Position numbers and translations under genes: made by a program
The notes under the pieces: model-generated
Database searches by the model: none
What the model was told of the DNA's origin: nothing
What the model saw: only the letters and a program-made list of their open reading frames with translations
Assembly (NCBI RefSeq): GCF_037392515.1
Contig: NC_090281.1
Span: forward strand, 43,872,645-43,936,644
Direction of reading: 5' to 3'
DNA length: 64,000 nt
DNA from: Haliotis asinina
Taxonomy: Eukaryota > Mollusca > Gastropoda > Lepetellida > Haliotidae
Part shown: one piece after another, positions 1 through 11,900 of the stretch
Position numbering within the stretch: the first letter of the stretch is position 1
Layout of the letters: each line of letters starts with the position of its first letter

Positions 1-62
1 CATTATGTCCATTTGTCTCAACAGTCCACGAACCATTATGTCCATTTGTCTCAACAGTCCAC
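1..62 (+). repeat. 33-bp tandem duplication containing a 3' splice site
   Basis: A 29-bp sequence beginning CATTATGTCCATTTGTCTC is present at 1-29 and again, identical, at 34-62. Each copy ends in a pyrimidine-rich stretch and CAG, so the acceptor of the EGF exon is present twice, at 22-24 and 55-57. Because the period is 33 bp, use of the upstream acceptor would add 11 codons in frame with no stop. Confidence 0.8.
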
Positions 63-291
63 AACGAATGCCTGAGCAGTCCATGTGGAGCGAACAACGC
101 CTGTGAGATGCTGCCAGATGGTTATCGGTGCCGATGTTCTGGGGGATACAGCGGGGAACGCTGCCACACTCCCCCCGACCACTGTGTCAGTCACCCATGT
201 GCCCACAATGCCACCTGTGTTACCACCTCTGCAGGATTCGTCTGTCGGTGTGCCTCTGGGTACACCGGCGATCGATGTCAAAACCAAATAG
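58..291 (+). CDS. Exon: two EGF-like domains
   Basis: The exon translates to two consecutive EGF-like modules, each with six cysteines and the typical C-x-C-x2-G-[YF]-x-G-x2-C ending (GYRCRCSGGYSGERC, then GFVCRCASGYTGDRC). The acceptor is CAG at 55-57 and the donor GTAATC follows base 291. The exon starts with two bases of a split codon and ends with one (phase 1-1), as is usual for EGF exons. Neither domain shows the full calcium-binding signature. Confidence 0.85.
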
Positions 292-3200
292 GTAATCCTA
301 GACTGACATCTAGTCTCAGAAACTGAATGTGTTAAAATGATATACTGAACAGCAAAAGAAACGGAACTCATAAACACGAACGCTTTCTTTATTGAGATTT
401 CATTTTTTTTTCGAGAATTGCGTTTCTTTTGCTCTTCAGTATATATGGAAAAAAAGAACAAAACAAAATGCCATGAGCGCACATAATTTCCGAGAGGTGA
501 GGCAATCTAGGTTCGTCCCCACTTTGTAAACGAGAGTTTGACTCTTTACATTCCCTTGGGTCTTGGAAAGATTAATCTGAACTGTTCTTTCAGCTATCAG
601 CTGACATCGTTCTGTAAAGTCCCCCAGCAATCAACTGTTCGGAAAAATTACACCGCGCATCCCAAAGGACAAAAGTTAATGTTTTCTTACCGACACATGT
701 TATTTTTGTCAGTTCAGCCATGAATTTTACTGTTAGACAATCACACAATCATCACGTAACATGACAGCATGGAAATTAAAGAAGCAAGTCCTCGACAGCC
801 ACTGAGTGTGATGTAGTGCCACTTTCAACAGTATTCCAGCTATATAATTGGTATATAACAAAGAAATCTGGAGAAATAAGGAGCACACAAACTATTGTCT
901 CACAGGCAATTCGGTAGCACTCCTTTTTAACAGATAAAAACGACTGCTGACTTGTTATTGTATTCGTTACCCATATCTACGATTCATATTCTTCAGCCAA
1001 TATTCGTGACATGTATTCGTGACATGTATTCGTGACATTGGCCGCCTCGTAGAGGATTCGTTGCAGACGTATTGTGTAACTTAATGTTGATCGTTATTTA
1101 CTTCACTTGTAAGTCGTACAGGTACGGATCGTGCTGAAATATGTTAGACATAATATTTAAGTCCCTCCATTGTGGGATAGCCTAGTGGTTAAGGCGTTCG
1201 CTTGTTACGTCTTTGTCTCAGGTTCGATTCCCCAAACGGACATCGCAATCATGACAATGGACTATTTTTACAGTGAATGGTGGCTGGGGTGTGTGGTCGT
1301 TGTGGTCAAACTGTTCAGCTACCTGTGGCCAAACTGGTCTCAGGACAAGGTCACGTCGTTGCGACAGTCCAGCCCCACAAAATGGCGGACGCGACTGTCA
1401 AGGGGAGGCAACACAGAATGAAGCTTGCAATCGGGAACTGTGCCCCGCATGTGAAACGTTTCCCAGACCACCAAACTCCTTGTTTGAGTGTAACCAGACC
1501 GGCTCCACCAAAAGCTGCAAGCTGTTATGCGAACCAGGATATACTTTCACAAATGCGCCACTGTCGTCTTACAACTGTGGACCAGAGACGGGATACGCCT
1601 GGGATCACGTTACCAGAGCTGACGGATTCCTGCCATTTTGCAACAGTGAGCATACTCTCCTGAAGTTGAGAAAGAATTATACATCTACATTCACTGTCGT
1701 TTCTTTTGCATACTAGAACATTCTTCAGGTTGTTAATACGTTAATATTGCAACTTGGGCCTCCTTTTAACCTGATCTGTGAAATAGTCAGGGTTAGTTCC
1801 AAAACAATTTACCTTCAGTACGCGATGTTACTTTCGAGCCGCATGAAAAGTGGATTTTGGCTACACATTTCACTACCAAAATTTCAGCATAATATTGTTC
1901 AGATAGTAGCTTTACACTGGATCCTGTTAAACAAATACCCGAAGGTCAAGGCCAGATAGAAGATGACCCAGATTGAAAAGATGAATCTGTTTCCACCACG
2001 TCTTTATTTTCAGAAATGGAAGCACCCAGAGCCATGACTATTAAAAGCACTATGTCCTACTCTGGACTTAAGTGTTCTCTGGTAGGATCGGACATTAAAC
2101 ACGAGCAGGAATTGACCAGTCAAATTGAACAACACTCCCAGAAGCTGGCATGTAAAGATGGTGGTTTCTGTTCTTCCAAGACTGAGGTTCAGTGTTCTTC
2201 TCCTGACCGAGATGTGGCCGTAGTTCTCTCTCTCGACATATCTGGCGTCGCTGGATCGGGGAATCTCGACGTGCACGGGTTCTTCACAAATAAGACAGGT
2301 TTGTAGCTTAGCGTGAGTAGGTTTAGTTTTACGCTGCTTTTTTACCAGATATTCCAGTAATATCACAGCTGGGACATCAGAACTGGTCTTTACACACAGT
2401 ACCCATGTGGGGAATCGAACCCGGATCTTAGGAGTGACGAACGGACGTTTTAACCACAAGGATACCCAATAGGCTTTTGAAGCTTAGATATAACGAGGAT
2501 ATATTAGAATTATGTATACTTACAGTGTTGTCCACAGCTTAGAATTGGTCTTCAGCAACCCTTATCGTTAAAGGGGATCTAGTGGTCAGCTTCGCATGTC
2601 ATCGTATCCCAGATGCATAGATCAATTCTCATTGTGTTGGTCACTGGACGTCTGGTCAAGATTGAATATTTACAGACCGCCGCCATATAGCTGGAAAATT
2701 GCTTGGTGCGGTGTAAAACAACAGACCGAACCAAAGAAGGTCCATTCTTCTACATTGTTCTAATTCTGCGTTTTAAGGTGTTTCAGACTAAATAATACCA
2801 ACTGATTTAAGTAAACAATAAATTAATCATATGTGGCCTTTCGCCACTTTTACCTTTCTGTCTTTATGTTAAATTAAAATGTGGGTAAAAAACAACAACA
2901 TGGGTTTCTGAAACTGCATATCAGACATGGTCATAAACGAATCTGGGATGATCAGCTGATCCTGCCCCGCCTTAGCCCACTGGGCCACCATATCCTGGTA
3001 TGTTATCTGACTGTTCAACGTTCAGTGTCCCCGGACTTGACCACGTACCTGCAGGCTTTGCTGTCTATGGAGTTGACGGGGACGCAGTTGTTGAACCACA
3101 CAGCCTCCCTGCTATCCGTCACCGTCAACAACCACAACTACACCGCCACCAGCGAAGGCGTAGTCTCCACGGTTCACTGTGATATTGGCTCTATTTACCA

Positions 3201-4785
3201 AGGATCAGCTTGTGGTAGGGTCAAATATTTAGTTACGATCTTCCACTTCCATGTTCATTTAAAGCCTGCTTCGTGTAGTTTGTGTATTAATGAAGATTGC
3301 CCCCTCTTGTTATTTTTATTCATTTTTATTCATATTTTTTAAAACAATTTCGGGGTTTTGTTCGGACACCGATATTTTGCATGTGAAACATATTCGCAGA
3401 GCCTAGACAGTCTAGTTTCGTGTGGCATCCAGCTGCATTAATGGTAACATTCATACATTTGTAATCTACCCGAAAACCTCGAACAGCAGCTGGGGAAATA
3501 TTTTTGTTCAACACTGTACTTCCTGAACTGACCATCCAGCTTTGCTTCTGTGACTGACCACTACCTTCCGTAACTGACCCTGGTGTTGCAGTGAAGTGCG
3601 ATGCTGGTACACACCAAGTAGGGGACGTTTGTAAGCTGTGCGACGTCAACTCCTACCAACCAGACGAAGGTCAGGGTCACTGTATTACGTGTCCAAAGGG
3701 GCAGATAACTCTGCAGACAGGTTCCACAAGGCCACAGGATTGCATCAGTGAGTACATGGCCATCTGAAGTATTTTTCAAAACTTCTCATGTATGATCTCT
3801 CTATACATACCCTAATGCGGGATGTTGCAGCTGAATACCTTGTACAAAATACAAATCAAATAACGTTATTATTTTTACAGCTCCCTCTACCACTCCTCTG
3901 CCACACCAGGTAGGTCCAGTTTGCTTCTTCATTTACTTCAGTTGATAATGAAACATTTTCAGGGAACATGAACAAACATCGAGGGTACCTCAACCCATGA
4001 CCCCCTCGTGAGCATTCAACAAGTTATAATATTCCTTGTCAATGCTCTTTAAGGAATAGTCAGCACATGTAACTGAAATCGCTGAAATGCGCATGTGCAA
4101 ATATAGGAGAGTCATTCAACTTAAATCTCCTATTATCCAACTTTTAGCTGGGACATCCCATCTTTAATAGTTCAATAAATTCATCTGACTAATTAGATTA
4201 TTCATTCTTAATATTTATTAGCAAATAAATGCTTTCTCTTAAGATGCACGATAGTAACCCAATTGTTTATATACTCCTAAAAAAGTTGGGGAACTCGAAC
4301 TTTCAAGTTGATAAGGAAGTATAATCGTAACAAACTTTTCACACAGAACAGAACAATCCACGTGAACATCAGCCTAAGCCCATACATGGGGTGTAATTAA
4401 TGATTTAGAGGGTTTCCATGTTCGATAGATCACTGCAGACCATTTATTCTGACAAACAATCACACAGATTGTGCTGATTAAATGTTTCTAGCCATTTTTT
4501 TCCATTTTTTCAAATGAACATACACAATCCACGCCACGCATCTTCTTTCAAGCGCCATTTCTGTATAATCAAATGTGGTCATAAGGAAGTGCAAGTGGTG
4601 ATGCACTCTTGAAACAATCATTATTACATGTTAACACTAATTGACTCTTTTTTTAGTCGTAAATTAAAAAGTAAGTTCCTTTACTCTTTACTATATTTGA
4701 AAAGTGTATTTAAATTCAAGTGATCAACATTGATCTGTCATGTTTCTTTCAGATGGTGACTCAAGTGATTCATGTGGGAAGATAA
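58..4785 (+). CDS. 3' part of a secreted EGF / TSP1 / sushi-like / GCC2-GCC3 modular protein gene
   Basis: This is the 3' end of a split gene whose 5' part lies outside the window. Coding exons read 58-291, 1274-1645, 2014-2298, 3026-3214, 3592-3747, 3881-3909 and 4753-4785, all bounded by AG and GT. The first five are phase 1-1, typical of shuffled extracellular modules. Order of modules: two EGF-like domains, one TSP1 repeat, a sushi-like module, about 160 residues without a clear domain, a GCC2/GCC3 (ephrin-receptor-like) cysteine module, and a short Ser/Thr/Pro tail ending at TAA 4783-4785. No membrane segment follows, so the protein should be secreted or matrix-associated. The mix resembles SVEP1/SCUBE-type proteins, but I cannot name the orthologue. 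Its role (adhesion, matrix or immune recognition) is inference from module type only. Confidence 0.8.
341..444. mobile_element. Short MITE with 24-bp terminal inverted repeats
   Basis: ATACTGAACAGCAAAAGAAA near 342 is matched in reverse complement by TTTCTTTTGCTCTTCAGTAT ending near 443, with about one mismatch in 24 bases and TA dinucleotides at both ends. The roughly 100-bp core is non-coding. It lies in the first intron shown of the modular-protein gene. The TA flanks suggest a Tc1/mariner-type MITE. Confidence 0.6.
1165..1254 (+). repeat. SINE-B, tRNA-related head only
   Basis: The stretch has a good A box (TAGCCTAGTGGTTAA) and B box (GGTTCGATTCC) and matches the head of the SINE-B family seen elsewhere in the window. 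The tail is missing. It ends about 20 bases before a splice acceptor. Confidence 0.7.
1274..1645 (+). CDS. Exon: thrombospondin type-1 repeat plus sushi-like module
   Basis: The first part has the TSP1 hallmarks WGVWSLWSNCSATCG, RTRSRRC and C-x-GEATQNEAC-x4-C, that is WxxWxxC, CSxTCG and the conserved arginines. The second part has a sushi/CCP-like spacing of cysteines with CEPGYTF and a late tryptophan and Pro-x-Cys (GYAWDHV, LPFC). The acceptor is TTTTTACAG at 1265-1273 and the donor is GTGAGC after 1645. It is phase 1-1. Confidence 0.82.
2014..2298 (+). CDS. Exon of the modular protein, no recognised domain
   Basis: Bounded by TATTTTCAG before 2014 and GGTTTG after 2298, phase 1-1, about 95 residues. 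It contains CKDGGFCSSKTEVQC and a hydrophobic beta-like stretch (DVAVVLSLDISGVAG). With the next exon it forms a block between the sushi-like and GCC2/GCC3 modules that I do not recognise. Confidence 0.65.
2309..2468 (-). repeat. SINE-B copy
   Basis: Read on the minus strand: tRNA-like head ending in GGTTCGATTCCCCACATGGG, then the TGTGTAAA...TGATATTACTGGAATAT body and the GTAAAACTAAAC tail. Complete but diverged. It lies just past the 2014-2298 exon, within the intron. Confidence 0.75.
2538..2735 (+). repeat. SINE-A copy
   Basis: It shows the SINE-A order: GCCTTCAGCAACCC-like start, GGTCAGC.T block, CAGATCGATGCTCAT-like block, TTTACAGACCGCCGCCATAT, and the TGCGGTGTAAAAC tail. Diverged. Confidence 0.7.
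3026..3214 (+). CDS. Exon of the modular protein, no recognised domain
   Basis: Phase 1-1 exon of 63 codons, preceded by ACGTTCAG and followed by GTAGGG. It encodes an amphipathic stretch (TYLQALLSMELTGTQLLN), a beta-rich segment (SVTVNNHNYTATSEG), and two late cysteines. The open frame continues past the donor, which is read here as intron. Confidence 0.65.
3592..3747 (+). CDS. Exon: GCC2/GCC3 (ephrin-receptor-like) cysteine module
   Basis: The exon encodes a module of the form C-x-AGTHQ-x5-C-x2-C-x3-SYQPDEGQG-x-C-x2-CPKG-x13-DC, which fits the GCC2_GCC3 family found in SCUBE and SVEP1 proteins. The acceptor is GTGTTGCAG before 3592 and the donor GTGAGT after 3747. Phase 1-1. Confidence 0.82.
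3881..4785 (+). CDS. Last two small exons: Ser/Thr/Pro tail and stop
   Basis: Exon 3881-3909 (29 nt, after TATTTTTACAG, before GTAGGT) encodes PSTTPLPHQ after completing a split Thr codon. Intron 3910-4752 follows. Exon 4753-4785 (after TTTCTTTCAG) encodes ten residues and TAA. The phases join without a stop. The protein ends in this short hydrophilic tail. Confidence 0.65.
3910..4752 (+). other. Intron, no further feature recognised
   Basis: Last intron of the modular-protein gene. It is AT-rich, with no convincing coding or repeat structure beyond short A/T tracts. Confidence 0.5.
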
Positions 4786-4834
4786 GATATCGCCATGTCT
4801 GGAACAATGTGATGGCGTCACATATGCATTAAAT

Positions 4835-4840
4835 AATAAA
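4835..4840 (+). terminator. Polyadenylation signal AATAAA
   Basis: AATAAA lies about 50 bases after the stop codon of the modular-protein gene, in a position suitable for 3' end formation. Confidence 0.6.
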
Positions 4841-4924
4841 CCTTGGCAGGATGGATGATTTGTGTCTTTGTGAAGTCCTGACTATCTTACTTGAGTGAGA
4901 GAGCGAGCCTAGTAAAACGCAATC

Positions 4925-5275
4925 TCTAGTTTAGTTGTTTTACGCCGCGCTTAGCAACATATGAAAGCGGTCCATATAACGGGTGCGCTGCAAGCCAGAA
5001 ATCTCTAACAGTAAGCAAGTGGCCGCTTGCAACGGCTAGAAGGGTTTCTCACTCTTCAAAAAATGGCGGAGCGAATACCTTTTGCTCGTCTGGCGCTAAT
5101 AAAGAACGTGCTTGAAGAGCAGGTACCTGAAAGGTACCGCTACGTTGTCAGGCGAATCGCTGTACATCGCTTGCAAGCAATTGGCTGTGTGCATCGCACC
5201 CATATACTGACTGGTCCAGAAAATTCAGTGATTGATGTCATGAGCATCGAAGCCCTCAGGTCATTATAACATGCA
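4925..5275 (-). repeat. Strongly decayed SINE-A-like stretch with foreign sequence inside
   Basis: 4928-4962 resembles the SINE-A tail in reverse (AGTTTAGTTGTTTTACGCCG) and 5205-5252 resembles the CTGGTCCAGACAATCCAGTG block in reverse. The 240 bases between do not match. An open frame at 5027-5269 (80 codons) overlaps it and has no recognisable domain, so I do not call it a gene. Confidence 0.35.
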
Positions 5276-5607
5276 TCTACAACGTAAGCGAGACTTGACC
5301 ACCGTCAGTCGCTTTGTACGACGAGGATGTTGTGTTTCAGACCGATTCAATCCCGTAACTTATAATAGAATATTTTTGGACATACCACCACGGGGCTTAG
5401 GCTTCACTTTATGTATCGTTTTTGGATTCGAAGTAGCCGACCTCCTAATCTTTACATAACTATACCGTCATCAAAGTTTTGTTACCAGAGTAGATCATTT
5501 TAAGCCCTTCATAGAGCCACAGACCGGCCACGCCGTGTTATGAATAAACCCAATTGCAAACGAAGCTTCCGTTAACTGAAACCTGTAAACATCCGTGATA
5601 GAATTAA
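5276..5607. other. No feature recognised
   Basis: Intergenic sequence between the modular-protein gene and the first hydrolase gene. It has short open frames only. Confidence 0.4.
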
Positions 5608-5825
5608 TCTTCAACCCATGCTTGTCGCAATAGGCGCTTAACGGGATCGGGTGGTCAGGAATGCTGACTTGGTTTACACAGGTCATCTTATCCCAATTCC
5701 ACAGATCGATGTTCATGCTGTTGATCACTTGACTGTCTGGTCCAGATTTGATTATTTACAGATCCCCGCCATATAGCTAGCATAATGCTGAATGCGACAT
5801 TAAATTGAACTCAGTCACTCCTTGG
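5608..5825 (+). repeat. SINE-A copy
   Basis: Matches SINE-A from AACCCATGCTTGTCG through CGGGATCGGGTGGTCAGG, CAGATCGATG, GTCTGGTCCAGA and the ATATAGCTAGCATAATGCTG tail. It lies just downstream of the first nucleoside hydrolase gene. Confidence 0.8.
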
Positions 5826-5913
5826 TTGTATTTGAACTGTGGTAACACGAATATGAAGAACGTTTGTGGCTGGAAGGGTCACAGTATTCAGATGTGTTTT
5901 TAATGCTTGAAGG

Positions 5914-8900
5914 TTAAGACGCATCGACCGCACGCTGCAGTAATTTCATATACCGCTCAACATCAAGTTCTTTCACAATCCGAACATTTGGACTCTTCAG
6001 GAGGCGATTTCCCCAGTCGACCACCATCTGACCTCGGGTCAAGTCACCATGCAGTTCCACACTTGCGAACACGTGGTCACTTTTCGCGATGACCTGGTCA
6101 TCTATTGCGCATGCGGCCGTCACTTCGTCACAAGGGACGTACGTTGTCCAGTTTAGCTTCTTACAGTTGGACACCGTTATTCTTTCAATGTCCTTCATAA
6201 ACTGGCATTTCTTGGAACTGTGTTTTCTCAGATCTGCATATGTTTCCTGCGGAGATAAACAAGACGTTGCATAGTAACTGGTTGAGAACTTTTTTTATGC
6301 CATTCTCATCACGACGGAGAGACACATTAAACGTTGTTGGCGTAAAGCCCGAATGCTTTCACAGCTATGCTAAAATCATGGTTTTAATGTGGGTACAGTG
6401 AAGGGACTCAGAAATGAGGATATGGAGGTTAGAATATATGACCGTATGAGTGAGTGAATATGGTTTAGCGCAGCTTTTTGTGCAATATTCCAGCGATATC
6501 ACGGCGGGGTACACTAGAAATGAGCTTCATACATTTTGCCCATGTGGCGAATAGAACCGGGATCTTCGGCTTTAACTTCTAGGCCACCCTTCAGCCCCAT
6601 GACCCGTATGTGATATATATATATATAAGAGATATGAAACCAGATAATCTTTCAAGCTTGATGTTTGAAAAAAAAATTCGCCAAAATATTACAAACGCCA
6701 CTTAAATGGGCAAAATCTAACCTAGAAATGTATACAAGGGCCAAATGTCACTCCATAACATCGCAAGCTCTAAACATCCACGTGTTACATTCATTACTGA
6801 TTTATCAATACACCAAACATACTCTTTCAGGCATAACGCTAGTTCATGTGAATGACCATTGTCCATCGATACCTCTACTATGTAACTGTACTAGGGGTCA
6901 TCAGGCCCACAATACAAAATAAAATCGGCCTTTTCTATTCTACATTTTCAGGGCCCGGGAGACAAATTAGGTGTTCCACGCAATACCCGAGCCATATCAT
7001 GGTGGCATGTGTATAATCATGTCTTGTCATGTCAATACAGGGTTGAAAGAGCGAGTGGTGAACCAGAACGCGTCAGACACTGTAACCAACTAATACTCAT
7101 TTTCAGTCGTACAGTTTGTGTTATATGAATGTTCACGACAATTGTAAAACCGACCTACCCAGGACAGAGAATACTGGTCACAGAGCTCCCAACAGGTCAG
7201 CGTGATGGGACATCCCAGAGAGTTCAGCACGATGTAGGCAGCTTCCGGGTCACTGTAAAAGTTGAACTCCCCGGCCACTGTGATGTTGCCCTCACCTATA
7301 ATAATTATAATAGTCAGGGACGAACGTTTGTTTGCTTAGTTTTCCTTCTACTATAATGTTGGTTCTAGATTCATGGTGAGTTAATGATTGCACATGGTAT
7401 TCGCATAGCACCCTACAGTGACGGTATCCCGAGCTGCACGCTGTGAAGGCTTGTCACAGGGTGTCTCTGCGTTGTGATGTTATAGGCACTATTTCTCACC
7501 ACACTTTTGTAAAACTAAATAAGGCATTTCCCTCAATAAAAACAACTTTTAGCTCTTTAGGAAGCTCCCATATAACTTATTTTTATAAAGGTTAGGCAAA
7601 TATATGACAATATTAAATCAAAAGGGTATAATGAATTAATGCAATGTTGCATTAAATCGCCTCTTGCCCCCTCTATCGAGCGAACTGTATTTCAAATTAA
7701 CCCCATTGAAGTATGTCCCTTGAGCACACTTTACGAATATCAACTCATCTAGACGTCAGTCCTAGACAAACACATCCTAGAAACCAATACGGCCAACACC
7801 GACCACACCACGTACGGCAGTTTTCTACGTACGGAGAATGCCATGTATGGCAGTGCATGAGTGAGGATAGTTTTACGCTGCACTCAGCAATATTCCAGCT
7901 GTAATGCGGCGGTCTGTACATAATCGAGCCTGGACCACACAATCCAGTGATCAAACATCATGAACATCGGTCTGCGCAACTGGGAACCGATGATGTGTCA
8001 ACCAGGTCAGCGAGACTAGCCGTCCGATCCCGTTAATTAGTTGCCTCTTACCACAAGCATGGTTTACTGACGATCAATATTCTAAATGCATCAACAGGCC
8101 TATATATAAGCCTAAATATATTGGGCAATGTGTGAAACTGTGCCGCACTGTAAAGGTATTTACAAAAACGGAAGTGTAACCTTTGTCTTGTGGTGAACGT
8201 TTTATGTCAGCAGCTTGGAGACAAAGACTGAGATGTAACAAGGAACGGAGAAGAAACCCAGCTCCTGGTGACGCCCACGAAGATTGTTGTGACACTATTC
8301 GACCCCGTTCAAAAATTCCCCATACTTGACAAAGCACAACCATATATTGCTTTTCGGCCAATGCGAGTCTTGAAAAGTACTTTGGAAGCAGCCTGGGTCA
8401 GGTTTTCTCCATCTACTACAAAAGACGTGTCCCCAAGCGAAATGGCTTCACAACAGAAACAGCCCCAAACTGATTATCCCGAGATGGAAGTGATCAGCTT
8501 GGTTGGTTTGAACCAAGTCATCCGGGACATTATATGAGACACATATGTGCCATGGGCACGTGACGTGGTCAAGGATAAGACTTGAAACGTTGTGATAGTT
8601 CCAACTTTTGGATTTGCAAGATGAAATATTATATGTCTGACATATAAATCGGCGGCATGGTCAGTCCCGCCTCATTTTCATGAGTGCTGGTGAGTGTGAG
8701 TGATGGTTCTGATCCAATCTTTGCACGTCTTTCTACAAGACCAAAGACCCTTTATGTGTCCTATTCAAACATTTTGGTGAACCTACTCTGATCTCCAGAT
8801 TAATTCTCCTAGTAATCGCAAATTCGACGCAAAGTTCATTGACATTATACTGACCAATCACACGCCGATGAAAATGGAAATTGTAAGGGAGATAACCCAT

Positions 8901-11900
8901 GTTACCTAGAAACCAAAGCTACCGCCTGTTTCAATGGACACGAATTTCAACCTTTCCATCGAAACAACTGAAATGAGTCCAGAGGTCAGAGCAGGTTTAT
9001 AAGACTGAACCCCGTCATAGCATTGCACTTGCCTATATACTAGGCTTGCCGCCATGACAGGTTGAACAGACACTAGTCAAATGATAAATGTCGAGTTCAT
9101 ATTCTAAAGAGAGACAAGTCAGTTCTACATATCAGTTACTACACCTGTTAACCTACCTTTGTAGTTGCCACCCATGATGTAACACGCCTTCAGCCTACTC
9201 CCGAAATCTCGGTCTAGTCGTATCGCCATGGCCACATTGGTCAGTGGTCCTATCGCAATCAGAGTTATTTCACCTGGAAAATGATCCCATTCCAGAATGT
9301 CAGTGTGGTGTGTATGAGTGAGCGGGTGTAGCACCTCTAATTCCCGTATGTGATGTAGCATTTGACGTATGTAATACTGCAGTCAATCAACGTTGTATCG
9401 AACGCTGATGAGTCAAACATACGCCAGTCCACGTCAGACCCCTTCCTATTTTACGTTTTCAAAATTATTTTTGCAGTTATATCAAACTCTTGATAAAGGT
9501 GCACACACACAACATCCGATTTTCTATGCGATGCGTTAAAAATGCATTGTGTATTTTACTGTGACCGCACACTCTACAACCGATGCGTCAGTGTGATGAT
9601 ATGAACATGGAAACACGTCTTGCGCCTGTTTTCATCACATTGCATTTGAAACCGCATGGGATTCCATTTGTGACGCCATTATTTTGCGACAGTTAGGGGT
9701 ATTTCCCAAAATACACTCTTCACAGACAATGCTAGTGTAATTCTCATACAGTGGCATGAACTACTATTTCCTCTTCACAACATGACCTAGAACAATACGT
9801 TTTGTGTTTAACTTTTTTGTCAAAGATACAAGTTGATGTTGATCAATCGTAAGGAGTATTTAAATATAAAGAGTATTTACAAGTTTACAATGGCATGCTT
9901 TTTATAGCAAAAATGCTATATGAAAACGCATGTAGTGTGAGCGGAAATAAGACGCAACCCAATGCATCGCATGACCCATAGCATAGAAATTCGGGCGTAG
10001 TTCACACGCACTCTAACGCGAAGTATTATGTGGGTCCTTTAATAAACGGGTCGTGCATGTGTGCACCACACTTCTGCCATGAATCAAATCTTAACTCACC
10101 CTTCATGTTGATGGTAATTGTTTCAGGTGAGTTAGAAGCATTAAGTTCCAAACACTTCTGTCACTGTCATTGCTTTCGCCACTTATAGTTTGATGATGTA
10201 GTGAGTGAGTGAGTGTGGTTTTACACAATATTAGCAATATTCCAGCAATATCTGGGCGGGGGAAGTAATGGGCTTCACACATTGTACCCATGTGGGGAAT
10301 CGAACTCGGGTCTTCGGCGTCACGAGCCACCTTTAACCACTAGGCTAACCCACCGCCCGTTTAATGGTGTATACTGGAACATGAAATGTATTGTCATCGG
10401 AACACACACCTGGGTATTGTTTGGTGACGTCCACCAGGGCTTGTACCCCATGTTTGGCCTGCACCTGGTCTGGATTGGGTGGGGCGGGGTCAGGAACGTC
10501 TCCAAACCCGTCCTTCCCGTGGTAGTTGTATTCGTCAGGTTTTTGCCAGCCAACCAACATGTCCTCACAACCTCTGTAGATAGGGACCTGGGGACAGAGA
10601 ACACGTTACCACATGTCAACAAAGCTTCTGTCTAGACCAGAAACTTTGAGACAAGTAGTGTATTACATGTTGTCATAGCCTCTGTAGATCGGGACCTGGT
10701 GACAGATAACTTATTACTGAATATAACCAGAACTTCTATATAGACCTGAAACAGCGAGACAAGTAGTGTATTACATGTCGTCATAGCCTCTGTAGATCGG
10801 GACCTGGGGACAGAGAACACATTACTGAATATCACCAGAACTTGTATATAAACCTGAAACAGTGAGACAGGAAGTGTATTATATGTCGTCATAGCCTCTG
10901 TAGATCGGGACCTGGTGATAGATAACTCATTACTGAATATAACCAGAACTTCTATATAGACCTGAAACAGTGAGACAGGAAGTGTATTACATGTCGTCAT
11001 AGCCTCTGTAGATCGGGAATGGTGATAGATAACACACTACTGAATATCACCAGAACTTGTATATAAACCTGAAACAGTGAGACAAGGAGTGTATTACATG
11101 TCGTCATAGACTCTGTAGATCGGGACCTGGGGACAGATAACACATTACTGAATATCACCATAACTTCTATATCGACCGGAAACAGTGAGACAAGAAGTGT
11201 ATTACATGTCGTCATAGCCTCTGTAGATCGGGACCTGGGGGCAGATAACACATTACTGAATGCAACCAGAGCTTCTATACAGGTCAGGAATTGTAAAATA
11301 GGAACTGCCCTCATAGAGTGAGATGATCCAACATGGTGGACAGTATCCAGTAATGTGTCACAATTAACCCATCTTAGACTCATCTCACTCGATCACAACT
11401 TTGATTCTAAAGTCCCATTCAAGAAAATGTTAATTGGCATTAACACAGATGCGTCTGTTGACCATTTTAGGCCACATAACGTTGGCGTTTCCCATAGGGT
11501 GTTGATGCCAATAATTGTTTAAAGGATATGGTCAAATAAAATCCGATTTATCACCAAAATATCTTCAGTCTCGGTTTCCTTAAAAAGTGAGAATCGAATA
11601 AAGATTACTAGTATATTGTTCCTGACAAAAATGTTTGATTTTCTTCTGAGGTCTGATGTATTCGGAATACACAACATGGATGACCGTAAGTAACAGGTGT
11701 ACAACTAGGTTTCCCAGTTCCTAATCGACTAACAGCGCCGTGACCTAAGCTGATAGGTGCCAGGTAAAGCTTATGTATGGGCTCCATTAGTGGGCTGGAT
11801 TGAAAAGCTGAAAAATATACATTGTCAATCAGACACTAAAGATGCACAGTGCAATTTAGAAAAGTGGTCAAATGTAACGTATACTATGCTTTCGGATTAC

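Noticed and set aside
1165-1254. Possible tRNA gene (good A and B boxes)
   Set aside because: The sequence matches the head of the dispersed SINE-B family and the arms do not form a proper cloverleaf. The same applies to the heads at 10,320, 58,490 and 11,930-12,012.
5027-5459. Plus-strand ORFs of 80 and 62 codons
   Set aside because: No recognisable domain or splice support, and partly overlapping a decayed SINE-A.
10632-11383. Minus-strand ORFs of 122 and 128 codons
   Set aside because: Open frames produced by the 108-bp array, whose period is divisible by three.
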